From Entonaema liquescens (taxonomy: Eukaryota; Ascomycota; Sordariomycetes; Xylariales; Xylariaceae), in contig CADCSX010000003.1 of NCBI GenBank assembly GCA_902805475.1, forward strand, positions 1,922,001-1,986,000: a stretch of 64,000 bases of DNA, read 5' to 3'. The notes under the pieces were generated by a model that ran no database searches, had not been told where the DNA came from, and was given only the letters and a program-made list of their open reading frames with translations. Each line of letters begins with the position of its first letter. Position 1 is the stretch's first letter. Shown piece after piece: positions 46,005 through 57,800 of the stretch. Both the position numbers and the translations under genes were made by a program.

Positions 46005-47079
46005 ATGTTGCTCGCCCGTAGACCAGGGCTTCTATGCCTGCTCTGCCAGTCGAGAGGTTTTAGTACCTCGTACCGCTTGCTGGCGGAGCAAGGTCCTGCT
46101 ACTTCGAAGGCCGCAAAGCCCGCCGCGGGTAACCAGCCAGCCAAGACGGAGGCACCGGCCTCGCCAACCCCGGCCAGAATTATACCACCTTCTCCGCTAG
46201 AAGATGCACCGAGATCATACGGCAAGCGGGTCGAAAAGTTCACGCCCAAGCCGCTGGGCCGGCCGATAGGCATGCCGAACCCACCGAAGCCGGGCGAGAA
46301 CACGGGTATAGACAACCGCACATTCAGACAGCGTCGCGATGACTTCGTAAACTACGACAAGCACCTGAAGCGGCGAGAAGAACTGTATGACACACACCAA
46401 TTGACCACAAATTGTCTGGCGGCGTAGCTAGCTAACTGATACCCCCCCGCTTCCTAATAGGATGAGCAAGATGTCGCGCCCGTACTACCGCGATTGGGGT
46501 AACCTGCGCTTCTACAAGGGCAAGACATTCTTTGCGCCGCCGCGGCCTTTTAAAGGAGACCTGTCTCTCTTCTTCCCGAACCTCTTCGGCCGGACATTGC
46601 TGAAGAGCGATCGCAAGCCCCGCGACACGACACCCACGCTGCAGGGCAAGATCTCTGTTGTCAGTGTGTTCAGCAGCGTGTGGGCCGAGAACCAGATCAA
46701 CTCGTTCGTGTCGAAGGACGCCAACCCCGAGCTAGAGAAGGTGCTGGAGCAGAACAAGGACGTAGCCCAGCGGGTCTGGATCAACATCGAGGAGAACAAA
46801 ATGAAGGCCTGGTTGATCAAGTTATTTATGGGTGGTATTAGACGCCGGATGGGCGAGCCGAATTGGGCGCGGTACTTCATCGTGCAAAAGGGGCTCAACG
46901 ATGAGATTCGTGAGAATACTGGTTTGCTGAATAGCAGTGTTGGGTATGTATACCTACTTGACGGCGAGTGCAAGATACGGTGGGCAGGCAGTGGCCCAAG
47001 CGAGGATTACGAACGGGAGGGGTTAGTCAAGGCCGTCCAGCGACTCCTAGAAGAGGCAAAGAGCTCGAAAAAAAGCTAA
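46005..47079 (+). CDS. ATP10: Mitochondrial ATPase complex assembly factor Atp10
   Basis: Inner-membrane chaperone that helps assemble subunit 6 into the ATP synthase Fo sector. Exons 46005-46384 and 46461-47079 join over a 76-base intron with CTG codon completion, giving 332 residues. The first 30 residues (MLLARRPGLLCLLCQSRGFST) form a mitochondrial presequence, followed by an Ala/Pro/Lys-rich linker and the conserved PLGRPIGMPNPPKPGEN segment. The second exon begins with MSRPYYRDWGNLRFYKGKTF, a family mark, then FPNLFGRTLL, TLQGKISVVSVFSSVWAENQ, and the C-terminal NSSVGYVYLLDGECKIRWAGSG with the Trp-Ala-Gly-Ser-Gly typical of Atp10. Start: first ATG in frame with good context (ACCATG). Confidence 0.95.
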
Positions 47080-47410
47080 CAGGTCATGTATTATTACACA
47101 CCATAACCAAAAATGATACCCACTCCTCAATTTACAAGGCACATAAATAGCTGAATATTAAGTGCCCCCTACTTGTTCTATGTTAGATCACAACGATGCC
47201 AGCCGTAGTATCGGTTATCGCCGTCCATTCGATAAACTACCTAAGACCAATTCTCTGGTATATTTTGCCCTCCTTCATATTATACAACATACTCTTGTCC
47301 CCTCTGAATAGCCGGAACGCCGTGCGGGAAATGTAATGCAACCCGGAAAAAGCCAAGGTATTTCCATCCCAGTCCAAAAAGACGAGAAACCGATCTTCAT
47401 TATTTGCCGT
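47080..47410. other. intergenic, convergent 3' ends
   Basis: 331 bases between ATP10 and GOS1 stop codons; 3' UTRs. Nothing else seen. Confidence 0.6.
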
Positions 47411-48230
47411 CTACAAGAAAAACCAAAAGAGGACGAAGCAGAACGCGATAAAGCCTCCCATAATAAAGCTATCTCGCCGCTTCCGCGCCGAAATCTTGCC
47501 GATCAATGTGTTTAGGCCGGGGACTTGGCTCGCGGCCATTGTGATCCTCCTATTGATGCTGGCCAGGGTTTCCCGCTGCACGATGAAGCTCTCGTTCGTT
47601 GCGTAGGCTTGGCTAAGGACGCTATCCACCATATTATGGCTGTTATCGATGCGGTTTCGCTCGTCTAACATGTACTCGGCCTCGGCGGCTTCGGGGTTGT
47701 TCGCGCGGTACGTCTGGATGTCATCTCGGACGTTGGAGAGTAGGTTCGCGCGGTTTCTTGCTTCCTGTAGGCCGGACCGTAATCGCCCAAGGTCTCGTCT
47801 ATGCTCGGCGAGCTTCTCGCGCAGGAGAGAGAGGTTGTTCTGCTTGAGAGCGGAAGATGTGAGGCTCGCTTCGGAATCTAGGAGGCGCGCAAGTTGGTTG
47901 ACGACATTATCTCTCTGTAGATAGCAGTTAGCCGAGATATCCTTTATAGCTCAATGGCAAATTATGCGATTTGAACAGTGCGGCTCTACCTTATTGAGTA
48001 TCTCCTCTAATTTAGCTTCCGTCTCCCGTTCTTCCTTAGTCGGCTTTGCCGGGATATTAGGCACAGTTGAGAATTGTGAGTATGTATGAAATAATGTCTC
48101 CGTCTATGAACTACGAAGTTAGTATTGCCCTAGATTTGCCCATAGTTGCTGCATCTATTACCTGGGACTCTAAGCTCCGGGCTTGCTGGCGCAATTGGGC
48201 CCAGCCCTGGTTCCCTGTTGGTGCTGCCAT
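47411..48230 (-). CDS. GOS1: Golgi SNARE Gos1 (GOSR1/GS28)
   Basis: Qb-SNARE of intra-Golgi and ER-Golgi membrane fusion. Exons 48230-48162, 48103-47990 and 47914-47411, with introns of 58 and 75 bases; 228 residues, the normal length. The N-terminus MAAPTGNQGWAQLRQQARSL is typical, followed by coiled-coil N-terminal helices (ETLFHTYSQF, EERETEAKLEEIL), the SNARE motif from about residue 140 (MLDERNRIDNSHNMVDSVLSQA, with the layer Gln/Ser residues), and a single C-terminal membrane anchor IMGGFIAFCFVLFWFFL that ends the protein. It is a tail-anchored protein, so its topology is cytosolic N-terminus and Golgi membrane. Confidence 0.96.
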
Positions 48231-48929
48231 ATTTGGAGCTGAATTATAAAGATTGGATATCAAGGTTGAGTTATGAAGCCTCTAATCATCACATAAACAG
48301 GTCGTGTACGAGAAGTTGCGCAGTAGGTGCCTTTGATGCGGATGTCCCATATGAGTGGTTCGTATTATAGGATACGTTGGCGAGAGCAAAAGATTGGAAT
48401 TACTGCATGCAGCGATAGACAGATGACACTAGGCGATAGTAGATTCGTATAAGTCGTAAGATAGATAGACGTGGGTAGTGGGTGTACAGCTTGTGCATGT
48501 GGTACGTTGATGACGATGGGCTTGGTAAGAGGTCGTGATGCTCAAGGCTACCGTACTAAGTATTAGGTACATGGGTTTATGTTACATTTGCATATCTTGG
48601 GATATCGGATAACATCGCATTCCGAGGACTGCGAGGTGAACAATTCCACGATGGCTGTGCATCATAAGTGTTGTGGCTAATTGAGGCTAGTGAGATTCGG
48701 TACGTATATTCACATCGCATCGAGACTGCCGCTCGTCTAGCTACATGAAAGCGGGGACTTTTTAGATTATCAGTCACCTGACCAAACTTTTCAGCCCACA
48801 ACCCTACTGAGACCAAATCAATTCTTCTAGTACTCTACCAAATTCTCTAGGCGGAAATTTCAAGACAACCTCAAGAAAGTTTACCGGAGACCGACCTCAA
48901 CTCGTTACTAACACATCTAGCCATTCAAG
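48231..48929. other. divergent promoter region, GOS1 / RPL35
   Basis: 699 bases. The part next to RPL35 is C/A-rich. No RNA gene or further coding frame was recognised. Confidence 0.6.
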
Positions 48930-49641
48930 ATGGTAAGTCGAAAAAAATTCAATCAATGCGACCATCGCACATGTCAAAATATCGAATTATCGTCGCTAAT
49001 TGTTTTGGTTGTAGTCGACTTCCAAGGTCAAGACGGGTCAGCTCTGGAACAAGAGCAAGGAGGACTTGCTGAAGACGCTGGGTGAGCTCAAGACCGAGCT
49101 CGGTCAGCTCCGTATCCAGCAGGTCGTTTCCAGCGGAAGCAAGCTCAACAAGATGTATGTGCACGCCACAGCGATTCGAGCATGATTCCCGTTTTATCAC
49201 GAATTTATCAAATCTTCCCCCGCTATAGTCACACGAGTGAAGAGAAAAGGCAACCATGTATAGAATTTTCATCGCTAACAATTCCTTTTTACTCTCCAGC
49301 CACGATCTCCGAAAGTCCATCGCCCGCGTTCTCACAGTCGTGAACCTTAAGCAACGATCACAGCTACGCTTGTTCTACAAGAACAAGAAGTACCTCCCTC
49401 TGGACCTCCGACCCAAGCAGACTCGCGCTATCCGCCGCCGCCTATCCTCCGAAGAGAAGTCCAAGACCCTTGAGAAGACGCGCAAGCGAACCAGCCATTT
49501 CCCCCAGCGAAAGTACGCTGTTAAGGTACGCTGAATATCCCGGATTCATCCAGCTGTGTACCTTAAGCAGTCAGGAAGATATCTATCCCTTCAAGCCCGA
49601 AGGCACTTGAGCTAACGTGGTGGGAATTATAGGCTGCTTAG
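48930..49641 (+). CDS. RPL35: 60S ribosomal protein L35 (uL29)
   Basis: Protein at the polypeptide exit tunnel, a contact site for signal recognition particle. Four exons: 48930-48932 (ATG alone), 49015-49154, 49300-49525 and 49633-49641; introns of 82, 145 and 107 bases. The product is 125 residues as in other eukaryotes, with TGQLWNKSKEDLLKTLGELK, QLRIQQVVSSGSKLNKI, SIARVLTVVNLKQR and FYKNKKYLPLDLRPKQTRAIRRRLS. The last exon encodes only Ala-Ala-stop after KYAVK. The start codon is separated from Ser2 by an intron, so a normal gene finder would miss it. Confidence 0.96.
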
Positions 49642-51167
49642 ATGAAATAGGTTCGGTTGTATGAAAGGGGAACGCGGACGCTTTTCGAGGTAGTAGACGG
49701 GCGTCGTGGTCATTCCAAAAAAGAGGAATCTTGATATTTGCATGGCATCACACGGCTTTTTCGGTTCATAGGTGTTTACGAGGTCACACTTTGCAGTCAA
49801 TGTCGCTGCCCAATGCAAAAAGACTTGCCTTCGGGCGCTGATCAAAATTTCCACGACTTGTTGAGTATACGTGATATGCTTAACTCTAGAAATTAAATGA
49901 TCAAACTACCTTAATCAACAAAGCACATTGCTTTTCCCGTCATATCTTATGGTGGAAAGCTATATCTTAACTTCGCGTACTACTGTAAACTATGTTAATC
50001 GTAAAACCAGCCGAGGAGATCATCCTCATCCATGCCAGTATCAGAACAAGATAATCTATTTGGCTCTAGATTTCTCGGTCCTACTAATGATTTGCTTAAT
50101 ATCAACTGATCTATACTAGCTTCCACGTTGATTTGTTGATCTAGGAATAAGAGCATATGAATGTATATACTTAGATTTGAGATAGGTAGATCAACATCCG
50201 GATATACCTAGGTAGTTTTCTACAATTCTATACATCAAAGTTTATGAATTCACCTAAAAACATTTTGATTACACTAACGATAATTAATTATTTGACTTGA
50301 CCAGTCTAGTTTAACCCCCCCGTAAACAGCATATTAACACCAACCGCAAAACGGACTTCTAATGTAAGGGGCACTGCTCAACCGATACCGGCTCCGTTGG
50401 TCACTCAAGGGACTCGTTTTTCCCAATTGCAGGCCTCGAGTTTACATAGTTCACCGCCTATCTTCTAGCATCTACGGGTTGATGTCATTAAAAGAATCCC
50501 CCGATGGCCCACGCCAAGGGAGAAGAGTAGGCCGGTTTATCCACTACTTCACGACGGGGAAAGTACCCGTTTACTATAACATCCATATATACACCTAATT
50601 TTTCTAGAGGCCTCTGAAGTTTTAGGTTCTATATAATATAAGTATGTGATGAATGATAAGAGCATCTTGGCTCCTCAAGATCGATTTTTGGTGCAGTATG
50701 TTGTTGCATCAAGGTGGTTACTATGTAATCGAACGATAATAGACCTCTGTCCACTAGATCAGCCGATCCCGTCTTACTGAAAAGGGTCAAGTCTTCGCGC
50801 AAAGTAAGATATTGTACTCGTCAAGTAGGTATTTTATTGTACTTAGAGGACAGCTGCATTGGCGTGTCCATGGTATTTGCTGTTTTAGTTTACACGAAAC
50901 TGGAAACCAGTATGCTATTTAACAAGACGCTGGATTTGCCGGATTGAATCGCTGCCGCTCCCGCTTTTATACGCTCCTATGTATGATGTCCCAATATTTG
51001 CCGCCTATAATCCTGACCTCTCAGGGCCACTTACTCCTAAATCTCTCAAATGCTATAGACCCAATGATATCACGCCTTCCTAGTCGAGAGTCTCTCAAAA
51101 TACAGTTCGTTTTTTGCTTCATAGCTCGTTCCTACGTAAATGTAAAATAAGAATGCATCCAAGGTTC
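49642..51167. other. intergenic, 1.5 kb
   Basis: No supported gene; AT-rich with one ACCTAGGT palindrome at 50206-50213. The right end is the 3' region of the zinc-finger gene. Confidence 0.55.
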
Positions 51168-52974
51168 CTAGACTTGGATAGAAGCCTGCTGCTCCAGGAC
51201 AGTGTCCCGCGGTGTCTCTGGTGACAAAGGCGACAAAGTTGGACCTGCAGCTATTCGGGTCTTCTGTTTCTTCTTCGGCCTCTCATGTCTGGCCTGATGT
51301 CTTCGTAGCTGGTCGATCCGGATGAACTGGCTTGTGCAGCCGGGCTCGTCGCATTTGAATTTATAATCCGGATTGTGCGTCTTCCGGTGTTTCGAGAGGT
51401 TGGAGGATTCGCAGAAGCACTTGCCGCATATATCGCATTCTAATGGCTTCTCGCCGGTATGGGTGCGCTTATGCATAGCTGTCTTAGGTTAATCACTGTC
51501 TAGGAGGATATGAAACGACGGGGTACGTACTTAGAGCGCTTTTCTGCTTGAAAGACTTGCCACACCCCTCGAAGTCACACTTGTATGGCGTCTCGCCCGT
51601 GTGCGTTCTTACGTGTTGATCTAGGGCTTGCTGCGCCGAGAATCCTTCGCCACATATCGTGCACTTATGGGGTTTGTCTTGTTCTTTGTTAGTACTATCC
51701 TTGAAATTTGGTGAAGTCGACTTACAAGCTGTGTGGGTTGCAAGATGACGCCGTAGCTTGTTACGAGAGGCGAATACTTGGTTACCACGACGGGGGCAGC
51801 CTTGCCAGAGACATAAATATTTCGTCTTGCTTGTTAACAACGAAATGTGATCGCTGCACAGGTGCTCATGAAGAGAATAGCTATCCTTGCAAATATGACC
51901 ACAGATCTCTTGACCCTCTCCGCCTGGAGATATTATCCACTGGCATACGAGTTGTGTTGTGCCATCAACCTCGTTAAAAGGTTCATTCATAGGAGTTGGT
52001 ATTGAATCTAACTCAGGGGTACATGATAGGCTTGGATGAGGGTGGACGGGTAAGGAGAGTTGTTGGGCAGAGCCTAGTTGATGCTCAGCCGCATCAAGGA
52101 AGCGACATTCGAACTGTTGGAAATCATGCTGCTGCTGCTGCTGCGGTGAGTTCAAAGCACCTGGTGCCCTTAAGTCGCGCAGGGTGATGGCAACATCATG
52201 TTCGGTGTTAGTGTGGTTGCAGTTAGTGTTGTGTGAAGCTGACGTTAAATCTGGTTGTATAGGATTATGCCAGCCTTGGTTGAGAGCCCACATCTCATCC
52301 AAAGTCTGCGCAGTGTTGTCGAAGCAGTGCAAGTCATCACAGGGCGTACCGTCTCCTGAGCATGCCTCTTCTTGGCAGACTTGGGTGGAGCAACAGTCGC
52401 TTGAGCATGAAAATTTGCTACAATTCACGGAAGCGCAGTCGTCAGGGACAGGACATTGTGGAAGACCCAAGTCTGCAGCGTTGAAGTTGTTTCCTAGGAG
52501 TGACTCACTGAAAGAGCCCTGGTTCCCCGACCTGATGTCGTGATTTAGGCCATACTTCAGACCCATCTCGGGAAAAGGATCCGGATATAAATGATTAAAT
52601 TGTTGCATCGGCTGTTGAAACGTATTGTTCTCTGGTAGATGGTAAGGGTACGTGAAAGCCGAGACGGTAAACCGGGACCTGGGAGGGAAAGACGGGCCAT
52701 AGGGGTTCCGGTGTATCCCCTGAGGATTCAGGGCGCCTACGCACTTGTCGAGGCAAGTATCATCGTGAGATGTATGATGAAGATCTAATGACGAGGGTTC
52801 AATAGTGTCAAGAGAAGATGATGGGCCGAATGGAAATGTGTTATCGAAATTGTGAGAATTAGGGGTGACAGAACTGTTGAGTCTTTCCATTGAGGGTGAC
52901 GATGTAAGAGGAGGGAGACCGTAAGTGGCATCATTGGGATCGACTGAGTCGTCCATCCCTCCATACATAGTCAT
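51168..52974 (-). CDS. C2H2 zinc-finger transcription factor, Zap1/ZafA-like
   Basis: Probable nuclear regulator, perhaps of zinc homeostasis. Exons 52974-51531 and 51478-51168, 52-base intron inside a finger; 584 residues. The N-terminal half is low complexity, with a Cys-rich island at about residues 173-217 (ten Cys in 44 residues, starting CPVPDDC and ending DDLHC) and a short poly-Gln tract. From about residue 345 come fingers: two irregular ones (CQWIISPGGEG...; CLWQGCPRRG with a long loop), then a regular array with HKCTICGEGFSAQQALDQH, the linker HTGETPYKC, a Cys-x4-Cys finger, HTGEKPLECDICGKCFCESSNLSKH, and a final FKCDEPGC finger, followed by a basic KKKQKTR stretch. This order and the Cys-rich island resemble fungal zinc-responsive activators; the family call is good, the zinc role is inference. 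Confidence 0.9.
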
Positions 52975-53288
52975 GGCGGATGGTGCGACTTAACATGACC
53001 CCGTTACGGGAGAAAAGTATAAAGTCGACAGCTTTTTCTGTCAAATAATGAATAATTCGTGCTTATGAATTGGTTGAAGTTGTTGTTAGAGAAGTTGAAG
53101 TTTTTGATATGAGATCAGTATTGGCCAGTGCACCGGCGGGTTATGAGATCTGGGGTTTGGATAGATCGACACCGGCCGCACGGAATAATTACAATTGAGG
53201 CTCTTCGTCTGGTTCATAAAGAAAAGGAAAAAGTTAAGAGGCAGAAAGGGTGGTGTGGGCAAATGGGCAGAATCCAGTTCGAGGGTTG

Positions 53289-53301
53289 AGAACCTTGATG
53301 G
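53289..53301 (-). promoter_or_regulatory. CAAGGT-containing repeat, copy 1
   Basis: CCATCAAGGTTCT on the minus strand, about 315 bases upstream of the zinc-finger start. The identical 13-mer occurs on the plus strand at 53685. A role as zinc-response element is a hypothesis. Confidence 0.35.
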
Positions 53302-53676
53302 ACCGGTTGTGACAGTTGCGCGGTACTTTGCAAATAACTGCGCAACGAGTTTTTTAGTCAAGAGACACCGAGGTACAGTAACAATTAAAACCTTTAAAAC
53401 CTTAAAAGCTATTACTTCCTTATGGGTAGACATCAACCTCCTGCAACCCCCTTCATCGTGCCTCCCGTTTGAACCGCAAACAAAGGGCTAGGCTCGTGCC
53501 TTCTTTCTCTGTGCCTCTGTCATCTGGTCCAGGCGCAGGATTCGACCGCGCTTTTTGGCGCTGACGTTGATTCTGACCAATCAATGGCCTTGCATTTGCT
53601 AGAAAATGCTTATGTGGGGCTATTATTTCTGCCTGTACCACGCAGCTCACGCAGCCCGCGTACAGTCAAAAGCTGT

Positions 53677-53697
53677 CAAGGTGGCCATCAAGGTTCT
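53677..53697 (+). promoter_or_regulatory. CAAGGT-containing repeat, copies 2 and 3
   Basis: Two CAAGGT cores 12 bases apart (53677-53682 and 53689-53694); the second is part of the same 13-mer CCATCAAGGTTCT as copy 1. They lie about 700 bases upstream of the zinc-finger gene and about 570 bases upstream of the small gene at 54268. Confidence 0.35.
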
Positions 53698-54267
53698 TGT
53701 CTCTTGGTGGGGTCCCTTCCGTTACGGGCACATGCTCAAAAGCCTAAGTTAAAAGGAGAGGCTGAGGAGGTTCAGGTACCTATACAGTACATAACAAGTT
53801 ATTACCGCCTATATTTATGAGAACAACCAAAGCAATCGTCACTGACTTTTGTATAACTTATGTAGATATACGTTACCCCTCTAGCCCCGCCATTAGCATT
53901 CAGGGTCCTAGAAGCTCGGTTTTCGGTAAGAACAGTACATACATACATGTAGATTTGGCATGCGTAAATCTAACATTAGAGGCAGCTTACCTAAACTCGT
54001 GCATTACATACAGATCTTTTGAGCCTCATCCAGCAATTAGCGACGCCTTGCATCCTGTCACGTCACATGGAAACGCCCGTCCCGCGTTTATTTGCACTAC
54101 CAAGTACCGCATAGCAAACAGACCGCCTAGTCGACGTAAACCATAGTTTCATCTACCACCGGATTACCTTAAGAAAAAGAATCCCCCTAACGGATCAGGC
54201 TAAGTTTAGAGAACCTTACCGGGACCGGTCGTTCCCACCGCTACCATCATAAATCGCATAAAAAAAG

Positions 54268-54693
54268 ATGGGAAACATCTGTGGCAAGTCGGAAAGTGAA
54301 AACTTCTCTCAACCTGGTCGCGTCCTCGGCTCGGCTCCGCCCCAGCCAGAGCGCTCGTCAGTCCCGGCCTCGGTCGGCGGACCGCCTCGGACCTTGGGCG
54401 GAACTTCTCAAAAGCCACAAGACGGTGGCAATGCGGAAGATGCTCGGAGGCGAGCTGCCGAAGCTGCAGAGGTAAACATACCCCATTCCAGTTGTCGCGC
54501 AGAACAGTCTATTCTAAACTATCATTTATAGGCAAGGGCAAATGCTATTGCCTCAAAGTCTACGGGAAAGCTAGGCACGCAGCTGGCAGCACAGAAAAAG
54601 CAGACACGTAATGATACGCTCAAGGAACTTAGTAATAATGAAATAAGACAACGGGATGCCGACGAAGCAGCAAACGCGAGGACTCATAATTAG
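54268..54693 (+). CDS. small protein with N-myristoylation/palmitoylation motif
   Basis: I cannot name the family. Exons 54268-54471 and 54532-54693 with a 60-base intron; 121 residues. It begins MGNICGKSESENF: after Met removal, Gly2 with Asn3 and Ser/Cys-rich residues suits N-myristoylation, and Cys5 could be palmitoylated, which would hold the protein at a membrane. Residues of about 15-55 are Pro/Ser/Gly-rich and disordered; from about 55 to the end it is a charged helix rich in Ala, Arg, Glu and Gln (EDARRRAAEAAEARANA, then KELSNNEIRQRDADEA). The open frame across a canonical splice and the strong N-terminal motif support a real gene. Membrane targeting is inferred from the motif alone. 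Confidence 0.8.
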
Positions 54694-54895
54694 GTGGCTA
54701 CATAAACAGGGCGCTGGCATAATGACCCATGTTAAATCAAAATATTATTTAGCGACACTTCATTCGATTTGACTGTGTACGTCTGCCTCGTCCTTCAGCC
54801 TTGCTAAACGCCAAACAAAACTCCTTCATGAATAAAGCACACTAGTCTTCCTAGTTGACTATATTATACCTTAAAAAAATCTAAGCGCCAGGCTT

Positions 54896-57800
54896 CTAAG
54901 TAACAGTATACCTACCACCGATAGGAGCTCTGTTGTCCGCATCGGCAGCAGCGATGGTGCCCTCCTTGAGTAAGCGAGTAAGCTCGGCCATGGCGTTGGC
55001 TACCATTAACTCAGTATCGCCTTCCACCAAAATGTAAAGTTTAGGCTCGCCGTCAGGCGGTACCTCCTGTCCAGGCCGATAAAATGTTCCTTTATTGGTG
55101 ATAGACGTTCCAGTCGCCTCAAGGATTTTTGCGACATTAGTTCTGTTGGTGACGGCCCAACGTGCCTTCTGGGGGAAATCGTTGATTTCAAGAGTTGCGT
55201 GGAATGCGCCTGCATCTGGACCTTTGTTGTCGATCGGTTGACCTGGTCTCAACTGGCCTGCGCGGCCCAAACGAGCATTGATGGCGTTGATCGCAGAAGA
55301 TACCTTGTCCAAGGGATTGTTGGCGCTTGCGGACGGCGCGGCGTCTTCCCTTTTGTGGATAGTAAACTTCGGCTCAAGATCAATCTTGGGAGCAGCAGCG
55401 TCGCGAGAGATGATACCTGAGGCAGCCGTTTGAATAGCCGACAGAGCCTTGTCACCCTTCTTGTCTTCGCCGTTTTTCTCCTCCTTCTTCTCCTCTTCCT
55501 CCTCGCCTTCTGTCCGATGGGATTTCCGCTCTCTGAGCCGGGCTGCTTCTCGTTCCTGATCAAGCCTCTCTAGCCCTTTGCCGCCGAAGCCGGATTGATC
55601 CTTGGCTTTGCCGGATTTGACTTTGTCCCTAAACGCCTTACGCATTTCTTCCAGTTCTGATGGTACCTCCTGCCCACTCTGCTCTAGAGCCTTTGCGATT
55701 CCAGGCGCGCAGTTCTCTTGGTCTCTTGTTATAAATGTGACTGCTGTTCCTTTGTTACCGGCACGGCCGGTGCGTCCAGCACGGTGCACATAATCTTCGA
55801 GATGGTTGGGGGCGTCGTAATTGACAACCAGTTTCAGTTGCTTTACGTCGAGACCACGGGCTGCCACGGACGTCGCGATGAGGACTGGGATGACTCCAGC
55901 TTTGAAATCTGTAATGGTCGAGTCCCTATCTATCTGATCCTTCCCACCGTGAATAGACATACAGGGGTAGCCTTTGCGCAACAGTTCCTTTAGCAAGTCG
56001 TCTGCCTTCTCCTGACGTTCTACAAATATTAGCGCTCGGGCATCCTCGTCCCTGTCGTAAAGCTCGCCCAAAAGCTCGAGCAGCCTAACAAATTTCGTGT
56101 TTTCTTCTCGAATCTCGACAACTTGAGTAATTTCTGGGGCAACGACGCTCTTCCCTCCCACAGTGATTTCTACAGGATTGTTTAAGACTTTCTTAGCCAG
56201 CGCGTCCATAATCCGAGGCATTGTGGCTGAGAAGAGAATTGTCTGGCGGTCTGGTCGCATATTCGCGAAGATCTTCATTACCTGGGGTTCGAAGCCCATA
56301 TCAAACATCCTGTCTGCCTCGTCAAGGACGACGTACGTAACCCTCTTTAGATTAGTTACGCGACCTTGGTTGGCCGCTAGAAGGTCAATCATACGACCTG
56401 GGGTGCAGACTACAACTTCCGCGCCTCTTTTCAACTCAGCAATGTGATCTTTGATAGGCGCACCACCGTATGCGCAGACCCCACGAAGGTTCATGGACTT
56501 GAGGAACGGTTTGCAGTCTCGATAAATTTGCGTAGCCAATTCACGTGTGGGGGTCATAATTAAGCCGATAGGACCTTCGTTCTCTTTGAGAGGTCGCTGG
56601 TCCTTGATATGCCTGAACATAGGCAATAGGAAAGCGAGGGTTTTCCCAGAGCCGGTCTTTGCCACACCAATAACGTCTCGGCCAGACATAATCGTAGGAA
56701 ACGCTTGCATTTGAATCGGCGTAGGCTTTTCATATCCTAAGCTGTTAATAATATCAAGCGTTTTCCGTGATAGAGCACATTGGGACCACTTTTGAACAGG
56801 CTTCGGTACGTCCTTACCAGATACCTTGATACCATCTAGTTCAACACGTAGGTCTGCTAGTTCGACGTCGGTCATTTCTGATAGCTCGGATGGTTCAACC
56901 CAGAATTTTTTTCGGATGGGTTGTAGGTCAAGCTTGCTATAGTCAACAGATGGTATGTCTTTCTTCTTGCGAGCTTTCGCCGCGATGGCCAAGAACGAAT
57001 CGGGGTCCACATTCTCATTTCGGTAGTCATACTCATCGTCGCTAAAATACGCTTCCGGCTCTTGTACATCCTTACTCTGGCTGAGACTTGCTTTGGGACG
57101 TGGATTAGTAGCAGGCTTTGTCTCAAGGTCATTCATGAAGGCGTCTAGAGGATCAACATCATCCTCGTCAACCTCCATAGCGTCATTCGATTGGCTAGTC
57201 TGAGTAATGCCATTCATTTCTGGAGCCGCTTCTTCTTCGCCTTGATCAACCTGCATTTCCGTCGTCTGTTGCGCATTCTCTTGAGCAATACGTTCCTCTC
57301 GTCGCTCCTGAGCTGCTCGTGCTGCGGCGGCCTCTTCCTCTTCATCCCCGGCGAAAGGAACAGCGTCGTCGTCATCCTCCTCGTCTTGATTATCGTATGG
57401 TGTATCATCAACGTCATCGAGGGGTAGGGAGGGTAGCTTAGCAAGTTTTCTGTCTGATGTCTCTTCTTCATCTAGTATCAACTTCCGCTTCTGAGGAACC
57501 TTTTCGGTTTCCGTATTTTGCTTATGGAAACCGAAACCACTCGTCTTCGCTCTGCTTTGCGGAAGAGCAGACGCTTCGATCATACTGTTAGCGATCTGGC
57601 AAGATACATATTGGTGGGAGTACTCACCATTTGAGACCGGCGCTGTTGAACTAATGCCGACAGATGGTTGCTGGACCCCAACGGCACCTAGCTTAGGCGC
57701 GACACTTGGGGGGTGCGCTTTAGGGGCACACTTTTTGGCGATGGCCTTGGGGTCAAATTTACCAGCATACGGGGTCGCTGGCGAGGCGACCTGCGTGTCA

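Larger units (their letters stand above)
52975..54267. other. promoter region of zinc-finger gene and small gene
   Basis: 1.3 kb. It contains an inverted pair of a 13-base sequence with CAAGGT core (listed separately), a CCAAT box-like GACCAATCA near 53576, and the promoter of the gene at 54268. The plus-strand frames here lack family features. Confidence 0.6.

Noticed and set aside
57600..57660. Extra intron in PRP5 with donor GTGAGT
   Set aside because: The clear acceptors would break a frame that is otherwise open and family-like; the only frame-keeping acceptor lacks a pyrimidine tract.
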